Assembly: GCA_016718505.1 (NCBI GenBank)
Contig: JADKDE010000002.1
Location: forward strand, 372,001 to 436,000
Direction of reading: 5' to 3'
DNA: 64,000 nucleotides
Source of the DNA: Saprospiraceae bacterium
GTDB lineage: Bacteria; Bacteroidota; Bacteroidia; Chitinophagales; Saprospiraceae
The translations under genes and the position numbers were made by a program. The stretch's first letter is position 1, and every line of letters begins with the position of its first letter. Under the pieces are notes generated by a model. The model saw only the letters and a program-made list of their open reading frames with translations, was not told where the DNA came from and searched no databases. This document shows positions 38,848 through 47,734 of this stretch, piece by piece.

Positions 38848-38970
38848 TGCGTCAACGATCGGAATGGTCACACCTCGCAGCGAGGTGTGAGTCTCGAAGA
38901 GACGGAGCGCAGCGAACCCATGGAGAGCGTGACCCGATCTCGACCTGAGGACGAGAGAAGGGAGACGCCC
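38848..38970 (+). repeat. F1 repeat, copy F (plus orientation)
   Basis: Lies in the 386 bp gap between the divergent epimerase-like and hemH genes. Full-length: GCGTCAACGATCGGAATGG, a CACACCTCGC/GCGAGGTGTG hairpin, GAGACGGAGCGCAGCGAACC, and GGGAGACGCCC at the end. Not next to a stop codon, unlike most copies. The rest of the gap shows nothing else I can name. Confidence 0.9.
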
Positions 38971-39041
38971 TAATATTAATTCAGAGACAAATAAACAATC
39001 TTGGCTTAATTTTTATTCCTTCTAGTATTAAAAAGATTTGA

Positions 39042-40073
39042 ATGGGTAATTTCGAAGGTAAAATTGGGGTTTTATTGGTGAACTTGGGCTCGCCTGACGC
39101 ACCAGAGCCAAAATCGGTATATAGGTATCTCATACAGTTTCTGACGGACAAGCGTGTAATTGATTTGAGTTGGTTGAAAAGGCAAATTCTAGTGCGGGGA
39201 ATTATCGTTCCTAGGAGGTATAAAACTTCTACCCACGGTTACCAGCAGCTGTGGACTAAGGATGGTTCGCCACTGAAAGTATATGGCGAAAAATTGAAAC
39301 TTGGAATGCAGCAAGTGCTTGGCAATCAATACGTTGTGGCATTGGGTATGCGATATCAAAATCCTTCGATACAAAGTGCCGTCGATGAATTATTGGATGC
39401 AAACATCACCAAATTAGTTGTATTTCCTTTGTATCCGCAGTATGCTTCGTCTTCAACAGGGACGGTCGTCGAGGAGGTATTGCGATGTCTTTCTAAAGAA
39501 TTGACCATCGTTCCGATGACCATCGTTCCATCATTTTATAGCGAAAAAAGCGTCAACAATATCTTCGCGGATCATGCTAGGAAACTGAATATTGAGCGAT
39601 TTGATCACGTATTATTCAGTTATCACGGTTTGCCAGTTAGACATTTGGTCGAAGGGTGTAGATCGGGGTATTGTAAATCAAAAGAAGGATGTTGCAATAA
39701 AATCATCCCCGAAAATCAACATTGCTACGGAGCACATTGTCATGCTACAACTAAAGAAATTGCTAAAACATTGGGTCTGAAGGAGGATAAATATACCCTT
39801 TGTTTTCAATCTCGACTGGGTAGTGAGCCATGGCTCGAACCATATACTACTGACGTTTTAAAGGACCTGGCAGCCAAGGGCAAGAAAAAAGTACTGGTAT
39901 TTTCACCAGCTTTCGTCGCTGACTGCCTAGAGACATTGGTTGAGATCAAGATGGAATATAGGGATGAATTTCTACAAGCGGGTGGGGAAGAGCTGGTCTT
40001 GGTACCGAGCCTTAACGACGATCCTGCTTGGATAAAGGTAGCATCAGAAATGGTGAAAGCCAACAGTTGGTAG
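39042..40073 (+). CDS. hemH: Ferrochelatase
   Basis: Inserts ferrous iron into protoporphyrin IX, last step of protoheme synthesis. 343 aa. VLLVNLGSPDAPEP at about 10-23, the active-site histidine in FSYHGLPVRH at about 193-202, and the catalytic glutamate region in the C-terminal third. Between them is a Cys-rich insert (CRSGYCKSKEGCC and CYGAHC), six cysteines in about 30 residues, as in ferrochelatases proposed or shown to hold an iron-sulfur cluster. Stands alone with no other heme gene nearby. Confidence 0.94.
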   Translation: MGNFEGKIGVLLVNLGSPDAPEPKSVYRYLIQFLTDKRVIDLSWLKRQILVRGIIVPRRYKTSTHGYQQLWTKDGSPLKVYGEKLKLGMQQVLGNQYVVALGMRYQNPSIQSAVDELLDANITKLVVFPLYPQYASSSTGTVVEEVLRCLSKELTIVPMTIVPSFYSEKSVNNIFADHARKLNIERFDHVLFSYHGLPVRHLVEGCRSGYCKSKEGCCNKIIPENQHCYGAHCHATTKEIAKTLGLKEDKYTLCFQSRLGSEPWLEPYTTDVLKDLAAKGKKKVLVFSPAFVADCLETLVEIKMEYRDEFLQAGGEELVLVPSLNDDPAWIKVASEMVKANSW

Positions 40074-40112
40074 CGTTTGGGTGGAATTTTGTAAGTTGTT
40101 TCCCAAATTGGA

Positions 40113-42086
40113 TTGCAGATATTATCTTTGGACAAAATTGCAATAAGCGTGGAGGAAAAAAAATGGTTTCAGACGTGGTTTGATACAGAGGCTTATCACA
40201 CCCTGTATGCCAATAGGTCGGAATCGGAAGCATCAACATTTATCGAATCGATTCTGCAATCACTGGATCTGAAAGTTGGTGCCAAGGTAGCGGACATGGC
40301 TTGTGGCTCAGGGAGGCACTCCAGAGCATTGGCTTCTTTAGGCTTGAATGTGTATGGCTATGATCTTTCTGAACAAAGTTTGGCTATTGCTAGGAGCCAC
40401 TCTCACAAAAATATCCATTATTCGCAACACGATATGCGCCTTCCTCTCGCAGAGGGAAATTTCGATGCAGTATTTTCTCTGTTCACCAGCCTTGGATATT
40501 TTGATTCCACGAAAGAAGACTTGGAGGTACTTGGACATATTTTCGCCGCATTAAGGGAGGGAGGGTACTATATCATCGATTACTTAAATCCCGCCTTTAC
40601 GATTAAAAATTTGATATCCCAGGAAGAAAAAACTATAGGAGATACCTTATTTGAGATCAAAAGAGAAGTAATAGATGGCAGAGTCATCAAAACCATAAAA
40701 GTAACCAAGGAGGGCAATCCACCTTATGAAGTGCAGGAGATGGTCAGGCTCTATACCAGTGATGATTGGAAGAAAATGGCTTCGAAAGTGGGCTTTGAGG
40801 TGACTGCGATATATGGGAGTTATGGTTTGGAGCCATTTGATATTGAAAAGTCGGACCGTCACATTCTCGTCCTTAAAAGGCCTGTCAAGGGTGAAGTAAA
40901 ATGTTTGAACTGCCGAACAAAATTCATCGGTAGTTACTGTCCAAAATGCGGACAAAAAGTAGATCATTTGAAAGTGCCGTTCGTTCATCTGGTGACCGAA
41001 TTCGCAGCGGATTATTTGCATTTTGACAATAAGTTTTTTCGAAGCATTATTCCATTGCTTTTCAAGCCAGGCTTCCTGCTCAAGGAATTTATGCAGGGGC
41101 GTCGTGTTGCTTATATCAATCCACTCAGATTGTATTTTTTCTCAGCTACTATTTTTTTTCTTTTGTTTTTTAGCTTGTCGGGGGTATCGAAGTTAATGCA
41201 TTTAGAGAAACATGCCTTGATACCCAAAGAGGATGTAATAAAAAAGCTCGAAAAAGAAATCAATGAAACACAAAATAAGTATAGCAAAGATTCTGCCAGT
41301 AATGCGACCGAAGGTAAATCAGATATCGATTCTATAACTGGAAAATCAAATTCAACAGAGTTTGTCCAAAAAAATGACGGCAGTTTTTATATAAAGAATA
41401 CCAATTTTAAAGATGATCAAGAAGAACTAGAATATGACATGCATGTCCTCCAATTAGTTCCAAAATTCCCTCCAACAAAGCCGGCATGGATCCCACAAGA
41501 TTTGCCTGAATATCTTCAATTAGTGCTCTCGGACAGTTTGGATTTGGCAGATGGCCTTAAGATTCCTTTTCTACAAAATGTCGAGGCGTTGGAATCCACC
41601 CTTGACTCCTTGCAAAAAGCTGGAAAGATGTCGTTTTTCGAAAAGATACTCATCAAATGGAAATATAAAAAGTACGGATCAGAAGTCAATGCCAGTTTAA
41701 AACAATTGTTCGGAGATGTCATATTGAAGTTGCCGAAGCTCATGTTTTTTTACTTGCCATTATTTGCCTTGAGTTTGTTCTTTTTATATTCAAAAAAGAA
41801 ATTTTATTTGGTTGAGCATGGTTTTTTTACACTTTATCTTTTTTCTGCGGTTTTCGTTTGGTTCAGCATTTATTATATTTTGCAGGCTTTAGGAATAGCA
41901 GAGTGGCTTCCGTACATCGAACTAGCTATTTGGATTTGGATGGGGATTTACTTTCTGTTAGGACTTAAATACTATTATAAACAGGGCTGGGTTCTCACCA
42001 CAACAAAATTTGTAATAATTTCATTTTTTAACTTTTTTGTCATCATTTTGATCGGATTTTCAGCCATGTTTTTGAATATGCTCTAA
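40113..42086 (+). CDS. Fusion of SAM methyltransferase and DUF3667 membrane domain
   Basis: 657 aa in one continuous frame. Residues 1-255: class I methyltransferase, SAM-binding VADMACGSGRHSRALASLG at about 59-77, ending RHILVLKRP. From about 263: a zinc ribbon CLNC...YCPKCGQK, then FFRSIIPLLFKPGFLLKEF and GRRVAYINPLRLYFF, the DUF3667 signature. Membrane segments follow at about 350 and four more from 540 onward, with a long charged loop between. The two parts are normally separate genes. Whether the joined frame is real or produced by a one-base error at the junction (about 40890) cannot be settled here. Confidence 0.75.
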   Translation: MQILSLDKIAISVEEKKWFQTWFDTEAYHTLYANRSESEASTFIESILQSLDLKVGAKVADMACGSGRHSRALASLGLNVYGYDLSEQSLAIARSHSHKNIHYSQHDMRLPLAEGNFDAVFSLFTSLGYFDSTKEDLEVLGHIFAALREGGYYIIDYLNPAFTIKNLISQEEKTIGDTLFEIKREVIDGRVIKTIKVTKEGNPPYEVQEMVRLYTSDDWKKMASKVGFEVTAIYGSYGLEPFDIEKSDRHILVLKRPVKGEVKCLNCRTKFIGSYCPKCGQKVDHLKVPFVHLVTEFAADYLHFDNKFFRSIIPLLFKPGFLLKEFMQGRRVAYINPLRLYFFSATIFFLLFFSLSGVSKLMHLEKHALIPKEDVIKKLEKEINETQNKYSKDSASNATEGKSDIDSITGKSNSTEFVQKNDGSFYIKNTNFKDDQEELEYDMHVLQLVPKFPPTKPAWIPQDLPEYLQLVLSDSLDLADGLKIPFLQNVEALESTLDSLQKAGKMSFFEKILIKWKYKKYGSEVNASLKQLFGDVILKLPKLMFFYLPLFALSLFFLYSKKKFYLVEHGFFTLYLFSAVFVWFSIYYILQALGIAEWLPYIELAIWIWMGIYFLLGLKYYYKQGWVLTTTKFVIISFFNFFVIILIGFSAMFLNML

Positions 42087-42170
42087 AAAAATCGTTGACA
42101 ATCAAACAAATCTCCAATCTTAGTGGTTACTTACTCAGTTTTCTACGTTATATAAATGTTAGAACTTACC

Positions 42171-42178
42171 TATCTTTG
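42171..42178 (+). promoter_or_regulatory. Promoter -7 element TATCTTTG
   Basis: Exact TAnnTTTG match 37 bp before the glutamine synthetase ATG. Confidence 0.45.
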
Positions 42179-42215
42179 TAGTTAATTTTCATAAGAATTA
42201 TAATATTTTAAAAGT

Positions 42216-44405
42216 ATGAGTTTTTCTAGATTTAGCGCCCTTGATTTGATCCTCAATCGTACCGGTTATGACTTAGAGTACGTGGATCAACCTTCTGAAA
42301 CCATTTCGAATTATTTCGGATGCAACGTATTTGGGGATACCCCAATGAAAGAATATTTGGATGAAACGACCTATATCAACGTCAAGGCGACCATCCAGCA
42401 GGGTGCGAAATTAAGCAGGGAACTGGCAGACGATGTGGCTGTGGCCATGAAAAACTGGGCTATGGACAAAGGAGCCACGCATTACGCACATTGGTTTCAG
42501 CCTTTGACAGGAAAGACCGCAGAAAAACACGATTCGTTTTTTACCCTTTCGAATGATGGGAATCCCATCGAAGAGTTTGGAGGCAAAGAATTGGCACAAC
42601 AAGAACCCGATGGTTCGAGCTTCCCAGGTGGAGGTCTCAGATCTACCTTCGAGGCTCGGGGATATACCGCATGGGACCCATCTTCTCCAGCATTTATACT
42701 AGAAGTAGGAGAAGGGCGTACCTTATGTATTCCCACTATTTTCGTGACTTATAGCGGAGAGGCACTAGATTACAAACTGCCTTTACTGAAATCTCAGGCG
42801 TTCATCGAAGATGCTTCCATTCCAGTTTGCCATTTCTTTGACAAGGAAGTCAATAAAGTGTCATGTACGCTTGGTTGGGAACAGGAGTATTTCCTCGTGG
42901 ACGAAGCCTTGTACATCGCTCGACCTGACTTGATGGTATGCGGTAGGACATTGCTCGGCAAGCATGCGGCCAAAGGACAACAACTCGAAGACCATTATTT
43001 TGGAACCATCCCAGAAAGGGTCTATACCTATATGAGAGACCTCGAAAACGAGTGCCACAAGCTGGGTATTCCAGTGCGTACAAGACATAACGAGGTTGCT
43101 CCGGGTCAGTACGAACTAGCACCCATGTTCGAAGAAGTTAATGTGGCCGTGGATCACAATTCGCTCTTAATGGACCTTATGGACAGGGTGGCTAGAAGAC
43201 ATCGGTTGAGAGTTTTATTGCACGAAAAACCATTCGCAGGGGTGAACGGAAGCGGCAAGCATAATAACTGGAGCTTGAGCACCAATACTGGGGTCAACTT
43301 GTTGTCTCCAGGCAAAAATCCAGGCAAAAATCTTCGATTTTTAACCTTTTTTGTCAATACGTGTCGCGCCGTATTCGAATACGCCGACTTGCTAAGAGCC
43401 AGCGTCGCTTCGGCTGCCAACGACCATAGACTTGGAGCCAACGAAGCCCCTCCAGCGATCGTTTCGATCTACGTGGGAGAAGCCATGACCAAGGTATTTA
43501 ACAATATTTTGGCAGGTAATACCGACACCGAAGGTGTGAAAAAAGTCCTCGATCTATTGTCCAAGGTTCCCAATCTAGAACTAGACAATACCGATAGAAA
43601 CCGTACTTCCCCATTCGCATTTACGGGCAATAAATTCGAGATCAGAATGGTCGGTTCCAACCAAAACTGTGCAGGTCCAATGACCGTCATGAACACCATC
43701 GTGGGCATGCAGTTGAAGTCATTCTACAAGGAAGTCAACGACCATATTTCCAAAGGAGAAACCCAAGATGAAGCGATCTTAGCCGTATTGAAGCAGTACA
43801 TTACAGAGTGTACCCCGATCCTCTTCGAAGGGGACGGATACAGCGAAGAATGGCGCAACGAAGCCGCCAAAAGAGGACTTTCGAATCATCCCAATACGCC
43901 AGACGCACTAGGTGCCTATATCGCCCCGAACGTTGAAAAAGCGTTTGAACAAAGTGGAGTGCTATCAAGAGTCGAATTGCACGCACATTACGACGTGAAA
44001 GTCCACAATTATATCCTCAATCTCCAGATTGAATCACGCACCTTAGCAGAGATATGTTTCAATCAGATCATCCCTGCTGCCATCGCTTATCAGAATGAGC
44101 TTCTGATCAATATCGAGCGCTTGAAAAATCTCGATTTTTCAGATGTTCACACGGCATCACAGATGGACATCGTCAAGCGGATTTCTGAGAATCTCTTGGG
44201 TATGAAGTCCAGCATCGAGAAGATGAGGGAAGAGCGCATCATGGCCAATGCCAAGGATACGAGCATCGACATGGCTAAGGCATATTGCCACAACGTGAAG
44301 CCCCATATGGACAAAATTAGGCTCCACGCAGACCGCCTAGAATATCTAATCGACGACAAACTTTGGCCTTTGGTTAAGTATCGCGAACTGATGTTTATCC
44401 GATAA
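42216..44405 (+). CDS. glnA: Glutamine synthetase type III
   Basis: ATP-dependent ligation of ammonia to glutamate, the main nitrogen-assimilation step. 729 aa, the large type III form common in Bacteroidota and cyanobacteria. Motifs: GWEQEYFLVD at about 218-227, RHNEVAPGQYELAP at about 286-299, NGSGKHNNWS at about 345-354 (ATP/glutamate site), and NRTSPFAFTGNKFEIRM in the C-terminal domain. No adenylylation site of the GSI kind. Monocistronic, with its own promoter-like box and a strong terminator. Confidence 0.96.
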   Translation: MSFSRFSALDLILNRTGYDLEYVDQPSETISNYFGCNVFGDTPMKEYLDETTYINVKATIQQGAKLSRELADDVAVAMKNWAMDKGATHYAHWFQPLTGKTAEKHDSFFTLSNDGNPIEEFGGKELAQQEPDGSSFPGGGLRSTFEARGYTAWDPSSPAFILEVGEGRTLCIPTIFVTYSGEALDYKLPLLKSQAFIEDASIPVCHFFDKEVNKVSCTLGWEQEYFLVDEALYIARPDLMVCGRTLLGKHAAKGQQLEDHYFGTIPERVYTYMRDLENECHKLGIPVRTRHNEVAPGQYELAPMFEEVNVAVDHNSLLMDLMDRVARRHRLRVLLHEKPFAGVNGSGKHNNWSLSTNTGVNLLSPGKNPGKNLRFLTFFVNTCRAVFEYADLLRASVASAANDHRLGANEAPPAIVSIYVGEAMTKVFNNILAGNTDTEGVKKVLDLLSKVPNLELDNTDRNRTSPFAFTGNKFEIRMVGSNQNCAGPMTVMNTIVGMQLKSFYKEVNDHISKGETQDEAILAVLKQYITECTPILFEGDGYSEEWRNEAAKRGLSNHPNTPDALGAYIAPNVEKAFEQSGVLSRVELHAHYDVKVHNYILNLQIESRTLAEICFNQIIPAAIAYQNELLINIERLKNLDFSDVHTASQMDIVKRISENLLGMKSSIEKMREERIMANAKDTSIDMAKAYCHNVKPHMDKIRLHADRLEYLIDDKLWPLVKYRELMFIR

Positions 44406-44430
44406 AATCGAATCGAAAATAAATAGATTG

Positions 44431-44459
44431 AAAGCCTCCAGTTTTGGGGGCTTTTTTTT
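44431..44459 (+). terminator. Rho-independent terminator of glutamine synthetase
   Basis: Stem AAAGCCTCC/GGGGGCTTT with a short AGTTTT loop, then a run of eight T. 25 bp after the stop. Confidence 0.85.
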
Positions 44460-44463
44460 GTTA

Positions 44464-44600
44464 GGGTGCATCCACGCAGCGCGTGGACCGGGCTTTCCGT
44501 GGGTTCGCAAAGCTCCGTCTCTAGTCGTCTTCCAGACGATCCGAGACTCTCACCGCCTTACCTAGCGGATAGGCGATGAGACCACTCCCATCCCTTGCAC
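44464..44600 (-). repeat. F1 repeat, copy G (minus orientation)
   Basis: Directly after the glnA terminator but inverted relative to glnA, an exception to the sense rule. Contains, on the minus strand, GGTCTC, GAGACGGAGC, GCGAACCCACGG and a diverged 3' end GATGCACCC. Confidence 0.8.
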
Positions 44601-44640
44601 ATCCAAGCGTTGGGGCTTGTAATTCCGCCTAGTAACAATA

Positions 44641-44781
44641 CCCGATCGTCGCAGTTTGTAACTGCGATGCAATGTAACGGGAATTTGTAATTCCATATAC
44701 ATTGAGATTTCCAGAACATTGCTACTGATGAATTTTTAAATTCATAAATTATCGGATGGAAGTTATAGACTTTGACCATCG
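44641..44781 (-). repeat. F2 repeat, full copy (inverted)
   Basis: CCGATCGTCGCAG...CTGCGATGC hairpin, then GGGAATTTGTAATTCC hairpin, TTCATAAATTATCGGATGG and GACTTTGACCATCG. Same element order as at 12605, read on the other strand. Confidence 0.8.
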
Positions 44782-44811
44782 TATTCCGTCCAAAAACCAG
44801 CGATAGCGAAA

Positions 44812-44922
44812 AGTCGTGGAAAAGATGCGGATGTAACGCATCCCACGACTGGAGCGGTGCGAAGCAATCGCCTTTTTTTGGACTTGATTTTTGGGTTACT
44901 TTTGTATCAAGACAAAAGTGAC
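44812..44922 (+). repeat. Stem-loop pair element (F4), first copy
   Basis: Long hairpin AGTCGTGG/CCACGACT with inner GATGCG/CGCATC (44812-44850), then GTTACTTTTGT/ACAAAAGTGAC (44895-44922) preceded by GACTTGATTTTTGG. The second half recurs at 52352-52393. No coding potential. Confidence 0.65.
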
Positions 44923-44970
44923 AGAAAGTTGAGGAGACTATAAGCTTTAATGATGTGTTTGGTTCCAGTT

Positions 44971-45103
44971 ACCCGAACGTCACAGTCTATAACTGCGATA
45001 CCATGCAATATGAATTTACAATTCCGGAATCTCCGATACTTTCAAAAGTTTGTTGATTTTAAATTCATTAATTATCGGATGGAAATCAAGACTTTGACCA
45101 TCG
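44971..45103 (-). repeat. F2 repeat (inverted), first copy of the composite block
   Basis: Starts ACCCGAACGTCACAG and ends ACTTTGACCATCG. Together with the following F3 block it is repeated at 47601-47958. Confidence 0.8.
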
Positions 45104-45326
45104 CGGATAGAATTAATTTTCAATTTTTATTTTCCAATCCCGACGGGATTGAACGTTTTTTGTCTAGCATTTTATTTTTGATACGACCCCGTGGAGGTCG
45201 AATTCCAAATCATTTATTTTATTAGAAAAATTTTACCTCTTTGAGGTCAGATTGCCATATCTTAGAGGCAAAATACTCGTGTTAGTTTTCAATTTCAAGC
45301 ATTTTCAAATTTACTTAATTTTATAG
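45104..45326 (+). repeat. F3 repeat block upstream of EGF-like lipoprotein genes
   Basis: About 220 bp with three palindromes: CAATCCCGACGGGATTG, GACCCCGTGGAGGTC and GACCTCTTTGAGGTC. Nearly the same as 47735-47958. It ends just before the ATG of the first lipoprotein gene, so it holds that gene's promoter and leader. With the F1, F2 and F4 elements it fills the 920 bp after glnA. Confidence 0.8.
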
Positions 45327-45327
45327 T

Positions 45328-45876
45328 ATGAAAAAAATATTTGTGTGCCTCTGTCTATTATCAGGATTATCTGCGTGCTTTGATGGCTATCAAGTCCCCT
45401 GTGACTGCAGTGAGTATGGCAAAACCACGTGTAATAAAGGTATTTGCGAGTGTAGTCCGGGCTTTATACCATTTAGGTCTGGTTGTATTGAATATGGCCA
45501 GAATGATTATATTATTTCAAATTTAAATTGTAATTGTTTTAACCCTAAAGATACTTTAATTTTTACCATTAGTAAAAGTGGGATAAACAGCTATTTTATA
45601 AATGTAAGGCACAGTAGCCCATTGAGACAAGGTCTTATTTTTTCTGGTGATGTTGGAAGTGCAATTTCTACAGATTCTGGTGACAGCATCAATGTAAACG
45701 TTAATCATCCATACCTATTAGATTTTTTTGACTGCCCAGAGATAGGCCCCAAAAGATACTATTCAACAGGCACCTTTAAGTTTGTAGGAAAGGATTCAGT
45801 GCGCACCAAAATTTATTTTCATGAAATGGGAAGCATCCACGTGTTAGATTCATGCGAGTTTTACCTCAAAAGATAA
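45328..45876 (+). CDS. EGF-like lipoprotein, tandem copy 1
   Basis: 182 aa. Signal peptide with lipobox LSAC (KIFVCLCLLSGLSACFDG), then an EGF-like Cys module: CDCSEYGKTTCNKGICECSPGF with six cysteines. The rest is a beta-rich domain with the end DSCEFYLKR. Unknown function, membrane-anchored and probably surface exposed. The next gene is a close paralogue, and their C-terminal parts are almost identical. Confidence 0.7.
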   Translation: MKKIFVCLCLLSGLSACFDGYQVPCDCSEYGKTTCNKGICECSPGFIPFRSGCIEYGQNDYIISNLNCNCFNPKDTLIFTISKSGINSYFINVRHSSPLRQGLIFSGDVGSAISTDSGDSINVNVNHPYLLDFFDCPEIGPKRYYSTGTFKFVGKDSVRTKIYFHEMGSIHVLDSCEFYLKR

Positions 45877-45910
45877 ATCCGATTTTTATAAATATTCAAA
45901 ACCTTAACAA

Positions 45911-46459
45911 ATGAAAAAAATATTGGTGTGCCTTTGTCTATTAGCTGGATTTTCTGCATGTTTTGATGGTTATCAAGTTCCATGTGATTGCAGTGAGTAT
46001 GGCAAAACCATCTGTAATGATGGTATCTGCGAGTGTAATCCGGGCTTTATTCCGTTCAGAAACCATTGCATTCAATATTCTGAAAACGATTTTATGGGAA
46101 GTCCGTTAAACTGTAAATGCTTCCCTTCAACCGATACATTAATCTTTACTTTCAATAAAGATGGCTTATTAAGTTATTATATAAATGTTCGTAGATCACA
46201 ATTGGGTCAGCCTGGACTCATTTTCACAAGTACGAGTGGATCCACCATACCTACTTCGACTGGAGACAGTATTGTAGTCGATTGGAAAGATCCAAGTATA
46301 TTTTGGTTTTTTGATTGCCCAGAGATAGGCCCAAAAAGGTACTATTCAACAGGAACCTTTAAATTTGTAGGAAAGGACTCAGTGCGCACCAAAATTTATT
46401 TTCATGAAATGGGCAGTGTCCCCGTGTTGGATTCTTGTGAGTTTTACCTCAAAAGATAA
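45911..46459 (+). CDS. EGF-like lipoprotein, tandem copy 2
   Basis: 182 aa paralogue of the preceding gene with the same lipobox (SACFDG), EGF-like module (CDCSEYGKTICNDGICECNPGF) and C-terminus. The middle (about 60-125) has diverged strongly while the last 50 residues, from DCPEIGPKRYYSTGTFKF on, match almost exactly. A hairpin that could end transcription follows the stop. Confidence 0.7.
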   Translation: MKKILVCLCLLAGFSACFDGYQVPCDCSEYGKTICNDGICECNPGFIPFRNHCIQYSENDFMGSPLNCKCFPSTDTLIFTFNKDGLLSYYINVRRSQLGQPGLIFTSTSGSTIPTSTGDSIVVDWKDPSIFWFFDCPEIGPKRYYSTGTFKFVGKDSVRTKIYFHEMGSVPVLDSCEFYLKR

Positions 46460-46472
46460 ATTTAATTTTTGT

Positions 46473-46502
46473 ACTGCCTATATTCGAAAGGGTGTAGGCA
46501 GT
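46473..46502 (+). terminator. Hairpin after the EGF-like lipoprotein pair
   Basis: Stem ACTGCCTA/TAGGCAGT with a 14-base loop, followed by TTATTTAT. Weak T-tract, so moderate confidence. Confidence 0.45.
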
Positions 46503-46523
46503 TTATTTATAATATCAAACATT

Positions 46524-47048
46524 ATGAAAAAAAGCATTATATTTTTATTATTATTTCAAAGCTTTGTAGCCCTTTCACAGCAAAATATTGGTGTAAAAGG
46601 AGTCATAGATTTAGATATTTATGATTTGGATTCTGATGATTTGTATTATCCTGGGGGCAAAATATTCGTTGAGAAAAAGGTATATAAAAACCTAGTAGCA
46701 GGCCTGTCTTTTGGCTACAACGAGAGCAGCATTAATTCTCGAACATATCATTATGGCATATATGCAAGATATTATTTTGGTAAAGCCTGTTTTAACGGCT
46801 TCTTTACGGAATTGGCAGGCACCTACAATCCATTTAAGTTGATTGGCCCACCTCCAACAAACCCATTGTATGAACCCGATAAAACTAAGAGTATTCTACT
46901 TGTTGTAGGATTTCAGAATTTATTCAAATATAATATCACTTACGGTATGAGAATCGGAGGAGGAATTTTTGGGCCATACCAAGGCTTAGGAATTGCACAA
47001 CCTCCTATGAAGTTGACTGCGGGATTTGAAATTGGGTATTTATTTTAA
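46524..47048 (+). CDS. Small outer-membrane beta-barrel-like protein, copy 1
   Basis: 174 aa from ATG 46524 (signal peptide SIIFLLLFQSFVALSQ). The mature protein has repeated strand patterns (GLSFGYNES, YGIYARYYFGK, YGMRIGGGIFG) and ends in FEIGYLF, typical of an OmpW/OmpX-style barrel. It is a paralogue of the next gene. Unknown role. Confidence 0.65.
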   Translation: MKKSIIFLLLFQSFVALSQQNIGVKGVIDLDIYDLDSDDLYYPGGKIFVEKKVYKNLVAGLSFGYNESSINSRTYHYGIYARYYFGKACFNGFFTELAGTYNPFKLIGPPPTNPLYEPDKTKSILLVVGFQNLFKYNITYGMRIGGGIFGPYQGLGIAQPPMKLTAGFEIGYLF

Positions 47049-47067
47049 TTGATTTAAATCTGAAAAA

Positions 47068-47601
47068 ATGAAAAAATATTTTTCTATTATAACTTTTTTG
47101 TTAATGCACTTTTTTGTTTTTACACAAGAAAGAATCCATTTTAAGGCAGAACTCGGTATGGATAGCTATGACCTAAATCTCTATGAGGTCAACTATTATG
47201 GTGCGAAACTGCATATAGGAATGGAACTGGTAAGAAACCTTACTTCTGGATTAACCATCGGATATAACAGAGCTAATTCACTAGCAAGCGTAAGAAGTTT
47301 TGGACTAGAAACACGCTATTATTTTTCAAGGACAAAATCACTTTCAGGTATTTTTGCAGACTTCAATATCATGTATAATCCATTCAGGATAAGTCCAGAG
47401 TTGACCTATGCAAGTGGTTATGACATTCCCCAAAAAGTGGTTAGTATCATGGTCAATGTTGGCTATCAAAAAGTACTTAAAAATAATTTAACCTTGGGGG
47501 CTAAAATTGGTGGCGGTATATTTAATAAATATTTTGGATACAATGTACCTCAGTTGCCCCGTAGGACTCAAATAGCCCTGGAAATTGGATATTTATTATA
47601 A
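47068..47601 (+). CDS. Small outer-membrane beta-barrel-like protein, copy 2
   Basis: 177 aa with a signal peptide (YFSIITFLLMHFFVFTQ). Shares with copy 1 the pattern GLTIGYNRA, GLETRYYFS, MYNPFRIS and the end ALEIGYLL, but identity is modest, so the duplication is older than that of the lipoprotein pair. Its stop codon is the first base triplet before an F2 repeat. Confidence 0.65.
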   Translation: MKKYFSIITFLLMHFFVFTQERIHFKAELGMDSYDLNLYEVNYYGAKLHIGMELVRNLTSGLTIGYNRANSLASVRSFGLETRYYFSRTKSLSGIFADFNIMYNPFRISPELTYASGYDIPQKVVSIMVNVGYQKVLKNNLTLGAKIGGGIFNKYFGYNVPQLPRRTQIALEIGYLL

Positions 47602-47734
47602 CCCGAACGTCACAGTCTTTAAATGCGATGCCATACGAACTAGGAATTTGCAATTCCGTAATCTCCGATACTTTCAAAAGTTAGTTGATTTAAATTCATC
47701 AATTTTCGGATTGAGGTCACAGACATCGACCATT
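47601..47734 (-). repeat. F2 repeat (inverted), second copy of the composite block
   Basis: Same element as 44971-45103, starting right at the stop of the barrel gene and ending with the ACATCGACCATTGCGG variant. Confidence 0.8.

Noticed and set aside
44812..44922. Riboswitch or attenuator after glutamine synthetase
   Set aside because: The hairpins lie after the glnA terminator, far from the next start, and recur at an unrelated locus, so they are repeats rather than a gene-specific leader.
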